Source of the DNA: Aquiflexum gelatinilyticum
GTDB lineage: Bacteria > Bacteroidota > Bacteroidia > Cytophagales > Cyclobacteriaceae
DNA: 64,000 bases
Reading direction: 5' to 3'
NCBI RefSeq assembly: GCF_024741135.1
Contig: NZ_JANSUY010000002.1
Span: 310,001 to 374,000 of the forward strand
The notes beneath the pieces are model-generated. The model made no database searches. It saw nothing but the letters and a program-made list of their open reading frames with translations, and was not told the DNA's origin. Position 1 is the first letter of the stretch, and each line of letters starts with the position of its first letter. The translations under genes and the position numbers were made by a program. Of the stretch, positions 43,965-52,740 are shown piece after piece.

Positions 43965-43981
43965 ACTTTGTGATTCAAAGT
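43965..43981. promoter_or_regulatory. Second palindromic operator, upstream of the regulator operon
   Basis: ACTTTGTGATTCAAAGT, nine bases before the start codon of 43339-43956. It matches the creD operator in 15 of 17 positions. The larger match includes AGT in front of both sites. Confidence 0.72.
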
Positions 43982-44400
43982 AAAAAAATAAAACAATAGA
44001 AACCAAGAAGACAAAAAATAAAATCTTGATGAGCGGAATGGCAAAGGAAAAATTTCTAAAATCTTATCATTGGAATGTAAACAAAATGATGAAATTTTGA
44101 ACTTTAGGAAACCGTTCTTCGCTTTCGATTTTTATGATTTGAAAAAAAATTGAAAAACGAGTAAAAAAATTATCAGAATTTTGTTTGGAATAAATTGCTG
44201 TTATCCAGAAAAACCACATTAAAAATATGGAAAAGTTTAATTTTTTCGCATGCTATTCCTGCAAAAATGAAATAATACAAAATATTATTTTGAAATTTCC
44301 TCCTATTCTTTGCCGGAAATAATTTCTGATATCAAGACATCAACAAAAATTTTATAACTTGTACATCTCTTTCACCTCGAAAACCTATAAGCCCTGGAGT
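43982..44400. other. AT-rich divergent intergenic region
   Basis: About 420 bases, very rich in A/T, between the creD-group operon and the phosphatase gene. It contains the divergent promoters; TATAACTTGTAC at 44353-44364 could be the -7 region of the phosphatase gene. A 31-codon ATG frame near 44228 has no supporting features. Confidence 0.5.
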
Positions 44401-44886
44401 ATGGTAAAAGTCTTGTTCATTTGTTTGGGAAATATCTGTAGATCTCCTTTAGCGGAAGGTATTTTTAACCATAAAGTCAAACAACTTGGACTTGAAGGAA
44501 AATTCACGAGTGACAGCTGTGGAACTTCGGATTATCATATCGGAGAATTGCCGGACGAAAGGACTTTGGCTTGTGCCAAAAACCACCAAATTCCCATTTC
44601 TCACAGAGCGCGACAGTTAAATAGAGTTGATATCCGTGAATTTGATTACCTCGTCGCTATGGATATGTCCAATAAGCGGAACATCCAAAATGTAATGACA
44701 AGGTATAATATCAGTCATGACCAATTGTTTTTGTTAAGGGAATTCCATCCCGACCCGGACCATTTGGAAGTTCCGGACCCCTATTATGGTGGTGAAGAAG
44801 GTTTTGAACAGGTATACAAGATTATCGATGAATCTCTTGACCATTTTTTGGAGAAGCTGAAAGTGGAGCATAATCTTTATGTTTGA
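44401..44886 (+). CDS. Low-molecular-weight protein tyrosine phosphatase
   Basis: 161-residue LMW-PTP with the P-loop CLGNICRSPLAEG (catalytic Cys8 in VKVLFICLGNICRS) and the general-acid Asp in VPDPYYGGEEGFEQVY. Cytoplasmic; in bacteria such enzymes often dephosphorylate capsule-related tyrosine kinases or arsenate-related targets, undecided here. The ATG at 44401 starts the domain; the frame is open 42 bases further up without added homology. Its end overlaps the kinase gene by eight bases. Confidence 0.94.
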   Translation: MVKVLFICLGNICRSPLAEGIFNHKVKQLGLEGKFTSDSCGTSDYHIGELPDERTLACAKNHQIPISHRARQLNRVDIREFDYLVAMDMSNKRNIQNVMTRYNISHDQLFLLREFHPDPDHLEVPDPYYGGEEGFEQVYKIIDESLDHFLEKLKVEHNLYV

Positions 44887-45754
44887 GCACAATGCCATAT
44901 TCGAACGCATTTTATTTCTAAGTTTTGGTCCCACTATCCGCCTGAAGCAAGCAAGGCTTATTGCAGCAGGAAATGTAAACCAAGGTGTATTTTTAGAAAC
45001 CTCAGAAGGCAGTTTTTTTTTGAAAACCAATTTTGAAGAAGATAATGACATTTTCGAAAAAGAAGCTGACGGCCTGAATGAAATGCGGGCCAACAGTCCT
45101 TTAAAGATTCCTAAAGTTTATCAATTTGGAAAAGAAGGGGACTATAGATTTATCCTGATGGAATGGATTCAGACTGATAAACCAAACCCTGTTTATTGGC
45201 AGGAACTTGGAATGGGATTGGCCCAGATGCATATGACTACCCAACAGGATTTTGGGTACAAGACCCCAAACTACATCGCTTCAATCCCACAGAAAAATAC
45301 AGTAATACATGCTTGGTCTGAATTTTTTATCCAAAACAGACTTGAGCCACTTATCGGAAGGGCTTATTATGAAAATCTTATTGACCTGGATTTTTTCAAA
45401 AAATTTCAGCAGATCTATCCGGTTTTGGAAGATTTTTTCCCAAAAGAAAAACCCGCCCTGCTTCATGGAGACCTTTGGTCAGGCAATATCATGCGGGGAA
45501 AAAACGGCATGCCTGTATTGATTGATCCAGCTGTTTATTATGGTCACCGTGAAATGGATCTGGCATTTTCAAGACTTTTTGGCGGATTTGAAGCCCCTTT
45601 TTATGAATCCTACGAGACGGTCTTCCCCTTGGAACCGGGTTTTGAAGATCGGATTCCTGTCTATAACCTCTATCCGCTATTGGTTCATTTGCTCCTTTTT
45701 GGCAAAAGCTACCTGCCGGGAATTGAAAAAACTGTCAACAGGTTATTGGGCTAA
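44879..45754 (+). CDS. Fructosamine/ketosamine-3-kinase family protein
   Basis: 291 residues, the FN3K family of small-molecule kinases that deglycate proteins by phosphorylating ketosamines. Visible kinase features: ATP-site Lys in SFFLKTNFEEDN, Glu in FEKEADGLNEM, hinge FILMEWIQTDKP, catalytic HGDLWSGNIM and metal Asp in VLIDPAVYYGHREMDLAF. Overlaps the phosphatase gene by eight bases, a pairing (LMW-PTP plus FN3K) also known from cyanobacteria and other bacteria and thus functionally suggestive. Its last 12 bases overlap the end of the converging aspartate kinase gene. Confidence 0.93.
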   Translation: MFEHNAIFERILFLSFGPTIRLKQARLIAAGNVNQGVFLETSEGSFFLKTNFEEDNDIFEKEADGLNEMRANSPLKIPKVYQFGKEGDYRFILMEWIQTDKPNPVYWQELGMGLAQMHMTTQQDFGYKTPNYIASIPQKNTVIHAWSEFFIQNRLEPLIGRAYYENLIDLDFFKKFQQIYPVLEDFFPKEKPALLHGDLWSGNIMRGKNGMPVLIDPAVYYGHREMDLAFSRLFGGFEAPFYESYETVFPLEPGFEDRIPVYNLYPLLVHLLLFGKSYLPGIEKTVNRLLG

Positions 45755-47017
45755 AGGCTTCACAACAATCTGAAAAGTCGTCCTGGTAACTTGTTCCAAA
45801 AGGACCTCCTTTTCTGACATTAACTCTTCTGTAATCTTTCTGTTGTGGTTTTTGACTGTGATGAGTTGCAGGGATTCATTGTATCTGATATCAAAATCCT
45901 TTGCCAAAACAGCGATCAGTTTTTCCATTTTAAATAGTTGTTTGTCTATCACAATCGAAATACTGATAGCTGAGGTCTGCAAAAGATTCACCCTCAGTTT
46001 GAGTTTTTCGATTTCGGTATACACTTGATGGATGTGTGATTCATTGATAAAAGTGAAGTCCGTCACCCTGAAACTGACCAAAACCTGTTCATCCTTCACT
46101 ACGATGCAGGGAACAGTATTCGGCTTGTCAACATGGTGGATTTGCGTTCCGCTTCCATCAGGATTCAAAAATGACTTGACAAAAAGCGGAATGGAAAGAT
46201 TGGCCAAGGGCTTGATGGTCTTGGGATGGATGACCGACGCCCCATAATATGTCAACTCAGCGGCTTCCTTGTAATCCAACTCCTCAAATTTCACTGTGTT
46301 GGGAAACCGCTTCGGGTCGGCATTGAGTACGCCTTCCACATCTTTCCAAATGGTGACGGATTGGCTATGTAGGCTGTGGGCAATGATGGCAGCTGTAAAA
46401 TCCGAACCTTCTCTTCCTAAAGTAGTGGTTTTCCCTTTTTCATCCGAACCGATAAATCCTTGGGTGATGACAGGAAACCGCTCCAACTTTGCCATGAGGT
46501 GTTTTTGACATTGGGAGGCGGTTTTATCCCATTTTACTTTGGCAAACCGATAATCACTGTCCGTAGAGATAATCTCCCGCGCATCTTGCCAAAGGCAAAA
46601 AATCCCTTCTGCACAAAGGTATTCCTGGACAATCCTTGAGGAAATCAGTTCCCCGAATGAAACTACCTGATCGTAATATTCATCATAGTTTTCTTTGCTC
46701 AGGGGTTTTTCCAAGATCCTGTCCAGTTGGGAGAAAAAGTTTTCAATAGCAGGAAAGATCAGGTTTTCTGGTAGGAAAAGTTCCCTGCAGATCTCAAGGT
46801 GATAATGTTTTAATTTTGTACTTTTCTCATAAATAGGCTTGTCTTCCAGTTTGAGATTCAATAATTCTTCCAAGGCGTTTGTAGTTTTTCCCATGGCGGA
46901 AACAACGATTACCGTATGATTCCGCAATCGATTGAATAAAATTTCACGTAAGTTTTTGAAAGATTTGGCATCTTTCACGGAAGCCCCACCAAATTTAAAT
47001 ACAAATGTTTTTGCCAT
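45743..47017 (-). CDS. lysC: Aspartate kinase
   Basis: 424 residues; phosphorylates aspartate in the first step of lysine, threonine and methionine synthesis. N-terminal KFGGASVKDAKSFKNL (KFGG motif), substrate loop TTLGREGSDFTAAIIAHSL, DVEGVLNADPKRFPN and ASVIHPKTIKPL, followed by a C-terminal ACT-like regulatory part of about 130 residues (VLVSFRVTDFTFINESHIHQ). It is a monofunctional kinase, without a homoserine dehydrogenase domain. Divergent from fbp; converges with and overlaps the FN3K gene by 12 bases. Confidence 0.94.
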   Translation of the reverse strand: MAKTFVFKFGGASVKDAKSFKNLREILFNRLRNHTVIVVSAMGKTTNALEELLNLKLEDKPIYEKSTKLKHYHLEICRELFLPENLIFPAIENFFSQLDRILEKPLSKENYDEYYDQVVSFGELISSRIVQEYLCAEGIFCLWQDAREIISTDSDYRFAKVKWDKTASQCQKHLMAKLERFPVITQGFIGSDEKGKTTTLGREGSDFTAAIIAHSLHSQSVTIWKDVEGVLNADPKRFPNTVKFEELDYKEAAELTYYGASVIHPKTIKPLANLSIPLFVKSFLNPDGSGTQIHHVDKPNTVPCIVVKDEQVLVSFRVTDFTFINESHIHQVYTEIEKLKLRVNLLQTSAISISIVIDKQLFKMEKLIAVLAKDFDIRYNESLQLITVKNHNRKITEELMSEKEVLLEQVTRTTFQIVVKPLAQ

Positions 47018-47074
47018 AAAAATTAATTTGTAATTTTAAATATATAAACCCAATAATTGTATTTTTCCTATTTT

Positions 47075-48115
47075 ATGAAAATTAAACATTACACCCATTC
47101 TGATTCCTCTTTGGCGTATTCTGTCGGCACCACTTTAGACCGTTTTATCAAAATGAAACAAGAGGAATTTCCCTTTGCCTCCGGGGAATTGTCCCAACTG
47201 CTGAGAGATATTGCCCTTGCTGCCAAGATTGTAAACCGCGAAACCAACCGTGCCGGTCTGGCAAATATCGGTGGTGCATTTGGACAAACCAATGTGCAGG
47301 GCGAAGAACAGCAAAAACTCGATGTCATCGCCAATATCCGTTTCACCCGGGCCTTGACAAAAGGCGGAGAAGTCTGCGCTGTCGTCTCTGAAGAAGACGA
47401 TGAAGTCATCGACTTGCAAAACGGCTCCGGCAAATATGTAGTCGCAATTGACCCTTTGGATGGTTCATCCAATATCGATGTGAATATCTCGATCGGGACG
47501 ATTTTTTCAATCTACAGGAGAGTGACGCCCATCGGCAGTCCGATCCAACCTGAGGATATCATGCAGCCCGGCAACCAACAGGTGGCGGCTGGGTATGTGC
47601 TCTATGGTTCTTCGACGATGTTGGTTTATACGACGGGACATGGCGTCAATGGCTTTACCTATGAACCTTCGTTGGGGGAATTTTTCCTTTCGCACCCCAA
47701 TATGTGTGCTCCGGAAGACGGCAAAATATACAGTGTGAATGAAGGAAGTTACAACCTTTTTGAACCGGGATTAAAAGCCTATATAGAAAAATGTAAATCC
47801 CAAGAATACAGCGCCAGGTATATCGGAAGCTTGGTGGCGGACTTTCACCGCAACCTGCTCAAAGGCGGCATCTACATGTATCCTGCAACAGCAAAATCCC
47901 CAAAAGGAAAACTCAGACTGCTCTATGAAGCCAATGCCTTGTCCTTTATCGCTGAACAGGCGGGAGGTATGGCGACAGATGGACATGGCCGGATTTTGGA
48001 TATCCAACCTACCTCCTTGCATCAGCGGACGCCTTTGCATATCGGTTCCAAAAAAATGGTGGAGGAAGTAGGGGAGTTTTTGAATGTTGGAAAAGAAAGT
48101 ACTGTAAAGATTTAA
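47075..48115 (+). CDS. fbp: Fructose-1,6-bisphosphatase class I
   Basis: 346 residues; gluconeogenic hydrolysis of fructose-1,6-bisphosphate. Metal and active-site motifs: [30 protein letters not shown] and, near the C-terminus, [22 protein letters not shown]. Also [23 protein letters not shown], the substrate-binding stretch. ATG at 47075 gives the usual N-terminus; TTG further up is unlikely. Ends six bases before a converging hypothetical gene. Confidence 0.96.
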   Translation: MKIKHYTHSDSSLAYSVGTTLDRFIKMKQEEFPFASGELSQLLRDIALAAKIVNRETNRAGLANIGGAFGQTNVQGEEQQKLDVIANIRFTRALTKGGEVCAVVSEEDDEVIDLQNGSGKYVVAIDPLDGSSNIDVNISIGTIFSIYRRVTPIGSPIQPEDIMQPGNQQVAAGYVLYGSSTMLVYTTGHGVNGFTYEPSLGEFFLSHPNMCAPEDGKIYSVNEGSYNLFEPGLKAYIEKCKSQEYSARYIGSLVADFHRNLLKGGIYMYPATAKSPKGKLRLLYEANALSFIAEQAGGMATDGHGRILDIQPTSLHQRTPLHIGSKKMVEEVGEFLNVGKESTVKI

Positions 48116-48121
48116 AAATAT

Positions 48122-48427
48122 TTAGCTTTCTGAATACTTCCTTCTGATTTCTGCTTTCAGGATTTGTCTTGCGACCAAGGCACGGGCAAGGTCGGAAGCC
48201 AATGTTTCTGTATCTGATTTGTGGAGGATGGTTTTCAGCTTTTCTTCCCCTAAATCTACCCGATAGCAGATCTGAAGAAGTTTTTCGAAATCCCGGTCGA
48301 GCATGGTTTTGATCAAAGGAGTCAGCAGGGAAACCAACTCCTCCTCTGAAAATGCTTCCGCTATTGCCGGGAGTGCAAAATCCTTTTGGAGGGAATGTGC
48401 TGCTTCTGTGATCAAAGGAAGATTCAT
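48122..48427 (-). CDS. Conserved hypothetical helical protein
   Basis: 101 residues, all-helical and soluble (MNLPLITEAAHSLQKDFALP, EEELVSLLTPLIKTMLDRDF, TLASDLARALVARQILKAEI). No catalytic motif. Probably co-transcribed behind the DUF5606 gene, unless the terminator-like hairpin between them (48456-48479) stops most transcripts. Similar short proteins are, as far as I recall, common in Bacteroidota near fbp or aspartate kinase genes; function unknown. Confidence 0.7.
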   Translation of the reverse strand: MNLPLITEAAHSLQKDFALPAIAEAFSEEELVSLLTPLIKTMLDRDFEKLLQICYRVDLGEEKLKTILHKSDTETLASDLARALVARQILKAEIRRKYSES

Positions 48428-48455
48428 GGTAATTCAGAGTTTGGTATAAACAAAG

Positions 48456-48479
48456 AAAGTGGGGAAAGCCCCCCACTTT
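48456..48479 (-). terminator. Terminator-like hairpin behind the DUF5606 gene
   Basis: Nine-base-pair stem AAAGTGGGG/CCCCACTTT with a six-base loop, followed on the minus strand by CTTTGTTT. The U tract is weak, so termination may be partial. Confidence 0.6.
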
Positions 48480-48515
48480 TATTCTAAGATTTAATCCTCA
48501 ATACATTGATTGAAA

Positions 48516-48959
48516 TCAAGCTTCCGGTTCTGTTTCTTTGGTTTCTTCGGTGTTCTCAACTTGATCTTCCAAAACTTCGGGAGCATGTTCGCGGATGATT
48601 TTGTACCAAGCGACGAGTTTCTTGATGTCGGATGGATATACTTTTTCCTCGTCAAAATCAGGGAGTACATGCTTAAGAAATGCTTTTAGTTCGTCAGTGT
48701 CCGCATCTGCCTCAAGACCGATATCGCCCTTGAATTCTTTTTCGATGCTCTTGAGGATATTTTCTAAAGGCGTCGCACCTTCTTCAGTCATGGTGTACAT
48801 GGAGATTTCGGCAAGAACAGACACCCTGTGGTTGGCACCGGCGATGAGTTTTCCTTTTTTTCCATCCATAGTTTCCAAGATGACTCCACCACGGGAAGGT
48901 TTCAGTATTTTATAAAGACCCGGCTTGCCGGAGATGGTAGCGATTTCGTTGAATTTCAT
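48516..48959 (-). CDS. DUF5606-family protein
   Basis: 147 residues. N-terminal beta-rich domain MKFNEIATISGKPGLYKILK, PSRGGVILETMDGKKGKLIA and VSVLAEISMYTMTEEGATPL, followed by a helical part and an acidic low-complexity tail (LEDQVENTEETKETEPEA). This is the DUF5606 protein of Bacteroidota; its function is unknown to me. Single gene or head of a unit with 48122-48427. Confidence 0.9.
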   Translation of the reverse strand: MKFNEIATISGKPGLYKILKPSRGGVILETMDGKKGKLIAGANHRVSVLAEISMYTMTEEGATPLENILKSIEKEFKGDIGLEADADTDELKAFLKHVLPDFDEEKVYPSDIKKLVAWYKIIREHAPEVLEDQVENTEETKETEPEA

Positions 48960-49056
48960 TTTCTGCTTTGATTTAAAGGCTGCAAATATAGGAAGATATG
49001 ATTATCCGCAAATATGTATGAAGGTTAATTATGAGTCAATTTGGGTGCGGATAATT

Positions 49057-49078
49057 GTCCATAGTCTATAGTCCACAG
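49057..49078. repeat. Word-repeat island, GTCCATAG family
   Basis: GTCCATAGTC directly followed by TATAGTCCACAG: two copies of the same word with opposite ends, in the gap between DUF5606 and engB genes. Confidence 0.6.
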
Positions 49079-49117
49079 CAGATAGTTTTTTCCTTCAGGG
49101 ATTAATTTTCTAGCCAC

Positions 49118-49151
49118 AACAATTAACATTTAACACTTTAACCAAATAACC
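49118..49151. repeat. Word-repeat island, ATTAACCA family
   Basis: Imperfect words aacaattaac, atttaacac, tttaaccaaa, taacc, ending at the stop codon of engB. Same family as 16755-16799 and 61397-61421. Confidence 0.55.
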
Positions 49152-49155
49152 ATTT

Positions 49156-49764
49156 TCACTTTTTCGATTCCAAATATTCCCTGACTTCCCCTTCAATGAA
49201 CGCACTCAGTTCCTCCCGGCCTTCTTTCTTTTCGGCGGAAGTGATAAAGTATTGGGGTTCTTCGCCAAAGATTTCAATGGCTCTGTCCAGAAAAACACGG
49301 GCGTTGGCAGTGGACTTTTCGATTCCTTTTTTATCTGCTTTGGTAAAAACAAGTACAAACGGGATTCCGTTTTCGCCACACCAAATGATAAACTCAAGGT
49401 CTATTTTCTGGGGCTCAAGTCTGCTGTCGATGAGCACAAAAATGGCCGCAAGGTTTTCCCTTTTAGTCAGGTAATTTCGTATCATTTTCTCCCAAGTTGC
49501 TTTCATGGCCTTGCTTGCTACCGCAAATCCATACCCGGGAAGATCGACCATGTACCATTTGTCATCTATGTGAAAGTGGTTGATCAATTGGGTTTTTCCG
49601 GGTTTTTGAGAGGTTTTCGCCAAGCCTTTGTGGTTGGTGAGCATGTTGATCAAAGAGCTCTTGCCTACATTGGATCGACCGATAAAGGCAAACTCGGGTT
49701 TATCCGGAGGTGGACATTTGGTGTAGTCAGAGTTGCTGGTAAGAAAGACCGCTTTTTTGATCAT
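49156..49764 (-). CDS. engB: Ribosome biogenesis GTPase YsxC/EngB
   Basis: 202-residue TrmE-Era-like GTPase needed for 50S subunit assembly. G1 GRSNVGKSSLINML, G2 Thr in GKTQLINHF, G3 DLPGYGFAV, G4 TKADK and G5 SAEKKEG are all in place. Start at the ATG at 49764 (MIKKAVFLTSNSDY); the upstream in-frame extension to 49839 does not belong to the family. Stand-alone gene with a 500-bp gap upstream. Confidence 0.95.
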   Translation of the reverse strand: MIKKAVFLTSNSDYTKCPPPDKPEFAFIGRSNVGKSSLINMLTNHKGLAKTSQKPGKTQLINHFHIDDKWYMVDLPGYGFAVASKAMKATWEKMIRNYLTKRENLAAIFVLIDSRLEPQKIDLEFIIWCGENGIPFVLVFTKADKKGIEKSTANARVFLDRAIEIFGEEPQYFITSAEKKEGREELSAFIEGEVREYLESKK

Positions 49765-50276
49765 GGGAAAGAATGTTTGGCACAAAGGTAAGTCATTTGG
49801 CTTAAAAATAGTCAAATACCCGCAAGGGCCAATTTTCACACACTTTTGGGGAGATTACCTCTTGATGGATTAGGTAAGTTCATTTAAATTTTTTAGTGTA
49901 CCCAGATTAACGGAACTTCCAAAATGAACTTTAAAGAGATTCTCAAGGCTTTATGAAATCGATCATTTATTTTTATAGCTACTTTTTTTCTTGACAAAAA
50001 AAGTAGCCAAAAAAGTCAAGACGGCGGAATCCTATCCGCGCACAAGGCTTGTGCCGTCCCGGTCCGCCGTCATTCCTCCCCACCTCGATCAAATGGAGTT
50101 CAGTTTTCAGGTTGAAAATTTCGAAATCCGTCAAGTACGTGTAATAATTCGGATACATATTTAAATATTTATCTAGGATTAAAACCCCTTGAAGAAATTG
50201 AAAAGGCATTAATTCTCAACAATTTTAGATTGCTCGGGTTTCCTTAGTAATATTGCACCACAGTTTCAAAAATGAC
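49765..50276. other. Large intergenic region with a nested palindrome
   Basis: Divergent gap between engB and ubiE. Besides the palindrome element at 49978-50071 nothing gene-like is convincing; the 76-codon minus-strand frame across it is made by the element itself. Confidence 0.6.
49978..50071. repeat. Nested palindrome element, pseudoknot-capable
   Basis: Three structures in a row: a perfect 12-bp stem (49978-49989 with 49996-50007) whose six-base loop CTTGAC is complementary to GTCAAG at 50015-50020, and then an outer stem GACGGCGGA (50020-50028)/TCCGCCGTC (50063-50071) enclosing CACAAG-G-CTTGTG (50041-50053). Confidence 0.8.
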
Positions 50277-50999
50277 ATGTCAGTAGTTCCGTACAAAGAA
50301 AAGCAGGAAGGCAAAAAAGAGCAGGTTGCCGAGATGTTCAACAACATCAGCAAGAAATATGATTTTTTGAATCACCTTCTTAGCCTGGGTATAGATATTA
50401 CCTGGAGAAAAAAAGCAATCAAACTATTGCAGAAGGACAAGCCAAAGTTGATTTTGGACATTGCGACCGGGACGGGTGATTTTGCCATTGAGGCATTGGC
50501 ACTCCATCCTGATAAGGTGATCGGAGTGGATATTTCTGCCGGAATGCTTGAGGAAGGCAAGAAGAAAATGAAGAAAAGGAAACTCGATCACATCATCGAT
50601 TTGCAGATGGGTGATTCGGAGAAGTTGCTTTTCGAAGATAATAAGTTTGATGCTGTCATCGTTTCATTTGGTGTCAGGAATTTTGAGAATCTGGAAAAAG
50701 GACTTTCGGATATGTACAGGGTTTTGAAACCGGGAGGCAAGACGGTAATCGTCGAATTTTCCAAACCCAAAAAATTTCCGATGAAGCAAGGATATAACTT
50801 TTATTTCAAATATATTTTGCCTCAGATCGGAAAATTGGTGTCAAAAGATAATGCAGCATATACCTATTTGCCTGAATCAGTCCAAGCATTCCCTGATGGA
50901 GAGAATTTTCTTTCAGTATTGAAAAAAGTCGGATTTAAACAAACCCAATGCAAACCACTCACTTTCGGAATCAGCTCAATTTATATCGGAGAAAAATAG
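50277..50999 (+). CDS. menG: Demethylmenaquinone methyltransferase UbiE/MenG
   Basis: 240 residues; last step of menaquinone synthesis. Family motifs: MFNNISKKYDFLNHLLSLGIDITWRKK, SAM loop LDIATGTGDFAIEAL, GVDISAGMLEEGKKKM, FDAVIVSFGVRNFENLEKGL and RVLKPGGKTVIVEFSKPK. Bacteroidota use menaquinone, so menG rather than ubiE is the likely role. Start at the ATG at 50277 (MSVVPYKEKQEGKKEQV). The porT gene starts inside its 3' end. Confidence 0.95.
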   Translation: MSVVPYKEKQEGKKEQVAEMFNNISKKYDFLNHLLSLGIDITWRKKAIKLLQKDKPKLILDIATGTGDFAIEALALHPDKVIGVDISAGMLEEGKKKMKKRKLDHIIDLQMGDSEKLLFEDNKFDAVIVSFGVRNFENLEKGLSDMYRVLKPGGKTVIVEFSKPKKFPMKQGYNFYFKYILPQIGKLVSKDNAAYTYLPESVQAFPDGENFLSVLKKVGFKQTQCKPLTFGISSIYIGEK

Positions 51000-51733
51000 C
51001 CTTCTCCATTTTTGGCGTACTCATTCTGATCGGCGAGGCAAGTGGTCAATCCCGATTCAATGAAATCAGTAAATCCGGGCAGGATGAAAAATTTATTTCT
51101 TATGGATTTTTCTTGGCTGGTCATTCCAATACCTGGAGGATGAAATATTCCGAGGCCTTCCTAGATCCCAATAATGCGGACCTTAGAAGAATCCAAAGTA
51201 TTGTACCTGTCTATTCAGCAGGTTTTTCATTGGGATTTTTGGCGACTATCAGGTTACATGATCAACTCAATTTGCTATTCACACCCAAAGTCGGTTTTTA
51301 CGAGTTCAGGACAGATGTCAATTATTTTGAACCAAACACCGGCAACAATAACCCAAACAACGAAATTACATTTAAAAGAGAGACCTACATCAACGAAGCC
51401 ACTATGGTGGAATTTCCATTGATCTTCAAATACAAAGCCCAACGTTTCAACAATACAAGGATGTTTTTTACAGGAGGTGGGTCGGCGATGTTTCGTACCA
51501 AAGACCAGGAAGAAGCAAACATTGAGGATCTGGTCACCACAGGAAGGGACTTTACTGTAGACTTTGGAATGGGTTTCGACCTCTATTTCAAATTTTTCAA
51601 ATTTTCTCCGGAAGTCCGGTTTTCCCACGGTTTGTTGGATCTCTATGTACCGGAAGAGTCAAATCCTGCATTCAGAGATGCCATTTCCCAAATCAGAAGG
51701 AAATCGATCACACTCTATCTGAATTTCCAATAA
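50948..51733 (+). CDS. porT: PorT-like outer-membrane beta-barrel protein (T9SS/gliding)
   Basis: 261 residues, N-terminal hydrophobic segment (KIAFSIFGVLILIGEASGQ) as signal peptide and a beta-barrel with alternating aromatic strands (RIQSIVPVYSAGFSLGFLAT, LFTPKVGFYEFRTDV, DFTVDFGMGFDLYFKFFKFS), ending KSITLYLNF. Location right behind ubiE is the usual place of porT in Bacteroidota, and PorT is a type IX secretion component; the T9SS-tailed protein at 32266-34374 agrees. The ATG at 50948 lies 52 bases inside menG in another frame; no later ATG would keep the signal peptide. Confidence 0.82.
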   Translation: MQTTHFRNQLNLYRRKIAFSIFGVLILIGEASGQSRFNEISKSGQDEKFISYGFFLAGHSNTWRMKYSEAFLDPNNADLRRIQSIVPVYSAGFSLGFLATIRLHDQLNLLFTPKVGFYEFRTDVNYFEPNTGNNNPNNEITFKRETYINEATMVEFPLIFKYKAQRFNNTRMFFTGGGSAMFRTKDQEEANIEDLVTTGRDFTVDFGMGFDLYFKFFKFSPEVRFSHGLLDLYVPEESNPAFRDAISQIRRKSITLYLNFQ

Positions 51734-51742
51734 TGGGATAAA

Positions 51743-51770
51743 GTCAGATAGTCCATGGTCGATAGTCAAT
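51743..51770. repeat. Word-repeat island, GTCCATAG family
   Basis: GTCAGATAGTCCATGGTCGATAGTCAAT: three imperfect GATAGTC words directly behind porT. Confidence 0.55.
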
Positions 51771-51840
51771 ACTTGTCCGCCGTGTCGGAGCCATAAGATT
51801 GCATTCTGACTACAGAGAAACTGAATACTCCCTACTGACA

Positions 51841-51877
51841 CCACCTCTCACTTTTCACCTCTTACCATTTACTTCCA
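51841..51877. repeat. Word-repeat island, CACCTCTCACTT family
   Basis: cacctctca, cttttcacc, tcttacca, tttacttcc: imperfect 8-9 base words in the porT-SDR gap. Confidence 0.45.
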
Positions 51878-51969
51878 ATACCGCTGTCTCAGAAAACTGC
51901 CCAAGCCTTTTTTCCTCCTTTCATAGATTCCTTATTTCATTCCATGGCAATAATTTTTAGATTCAGGCT

Positions 51970-52728
51970 ATGGAAAGGAAAATTGCCTGCATCACAGGTG
52001 CTACTTCAGGAATAGGAAAAGCCACAGCCATTGCTTTGGCAGGACTTGGCTATGCCATCATTGCAACAGGAAGGCGCAAAGAACGCTTGGAAGATCTTTC
52101 AAAAGAACTTCCGGCAGGAACTGATTTATTGACGCTTTGCTTTGATGTCAGACAAAAAGAAGCAGTCCAAAAGATTTTGGGCAACCTTCCCAAAGGATGG
52201 CAGGATGTTGATATCCTCGTGAACAATGCAGGAAATGCCCACGGCCTAGATCCGATCCAAAGTGGCAGTCTCGAAGATTGGGATGCCATGATGGACATCA
52301 ATGTGAAAGGATTGTTGTACGTTTCGAAAGAAATCATGCCGGGCATGATTGCCAGAAAATCCGGCATAATCGTCAATATTGGATCCATTGCAGGCAAGGA
52401 AGTCTATCCAAACGGCAATGTCTACTGTGCTTCCAAGCATGCTGTAGATGCTATTACCCAAGGAATGCGGATGGATCTCAATCCATTTGGGATCAAAGTG
52501 ATCGGCATACATCCCGGCTTGGTGGAGACAGAGTTTTCCATGGTCAGGTTCAAAGGAGATGCCGAACGCTCCAAAAAAGTTTATCAGGGTTTTCAGCCCT
52601 TGACTCCGGAAGATATCGCAGAGACCATTGCATTTGCAGTAACCAGACCGGCACATGTGGTTTTGGCAGATATAGTAATGTTACCCACAGCACAGGCCTC
52701 AGCCACTGTCATCAACAAAAAACTTTAA
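51970..52728 (+). CDS. Short-chain dehydrogenase/reductase (YdfG-like)
   Basis: 252-residue classical SDR. Cofactor loop ITGATSGIGKATA with ATGRRKERLE (Arg-Arg favouring NADPH), NNAG motif ILVNNAGNAHGLD, catalytic Ser in VNIGSIAGKEVYPNGN and YxxxK in VYCASKHAVDAI; HPGLVETEFSMVRF resembles YdfG-type serine/3-hydroxy acid dehydrogenases. Stand-alone gene, followed 12 bases later by a VanX-like gene that may share its transcript. Confidence 0.93.
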   Translation: MERKIACITGATSGIGKATAIALAGLGYAIIATGRRKERLEDLSKELPAGTDLLTLCFDVRQKEAVQKILGNLPKGWQDVDILVNNAGNAHGLDPIQSGSLEDWDAMMDINVKGLLYVSKEIMPGMIARKSGIIVNIGSIAGKEVYPNGNVYCASKHAVDAITQGMRMDLNPFGIKVIGIHPGLVETEFSMVRFKGDAERSKKVYQGFQPLTPEDIAETIAFAVTRPAHVVLADIVMLPTAQASATVINKKL

Positions 52729-52740
52729 AATAAATCTCCC

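Noticed and set aside
44228-44323. 31-codon ATG frame in the AT-rich gap before the phosphatase gene
   Set aside because: Short, AT-driven composition, two Cys by chance, no ribosome binding site or terminator.
49979-50209. 76-codon minus-strand frame in the engB-ubiE gap
   Set aside because: It is produced by the nested palindrome element (poly-A/T stem gives the FFCQEKK end); no initiation context and no sensible protein pattern.
51771-51800. GTCCGCCGTGTCGGAGCC resembling an arm of the attC-like site
   Set aside because: Only about nine bases in common, no second arm and no GTT core near by.
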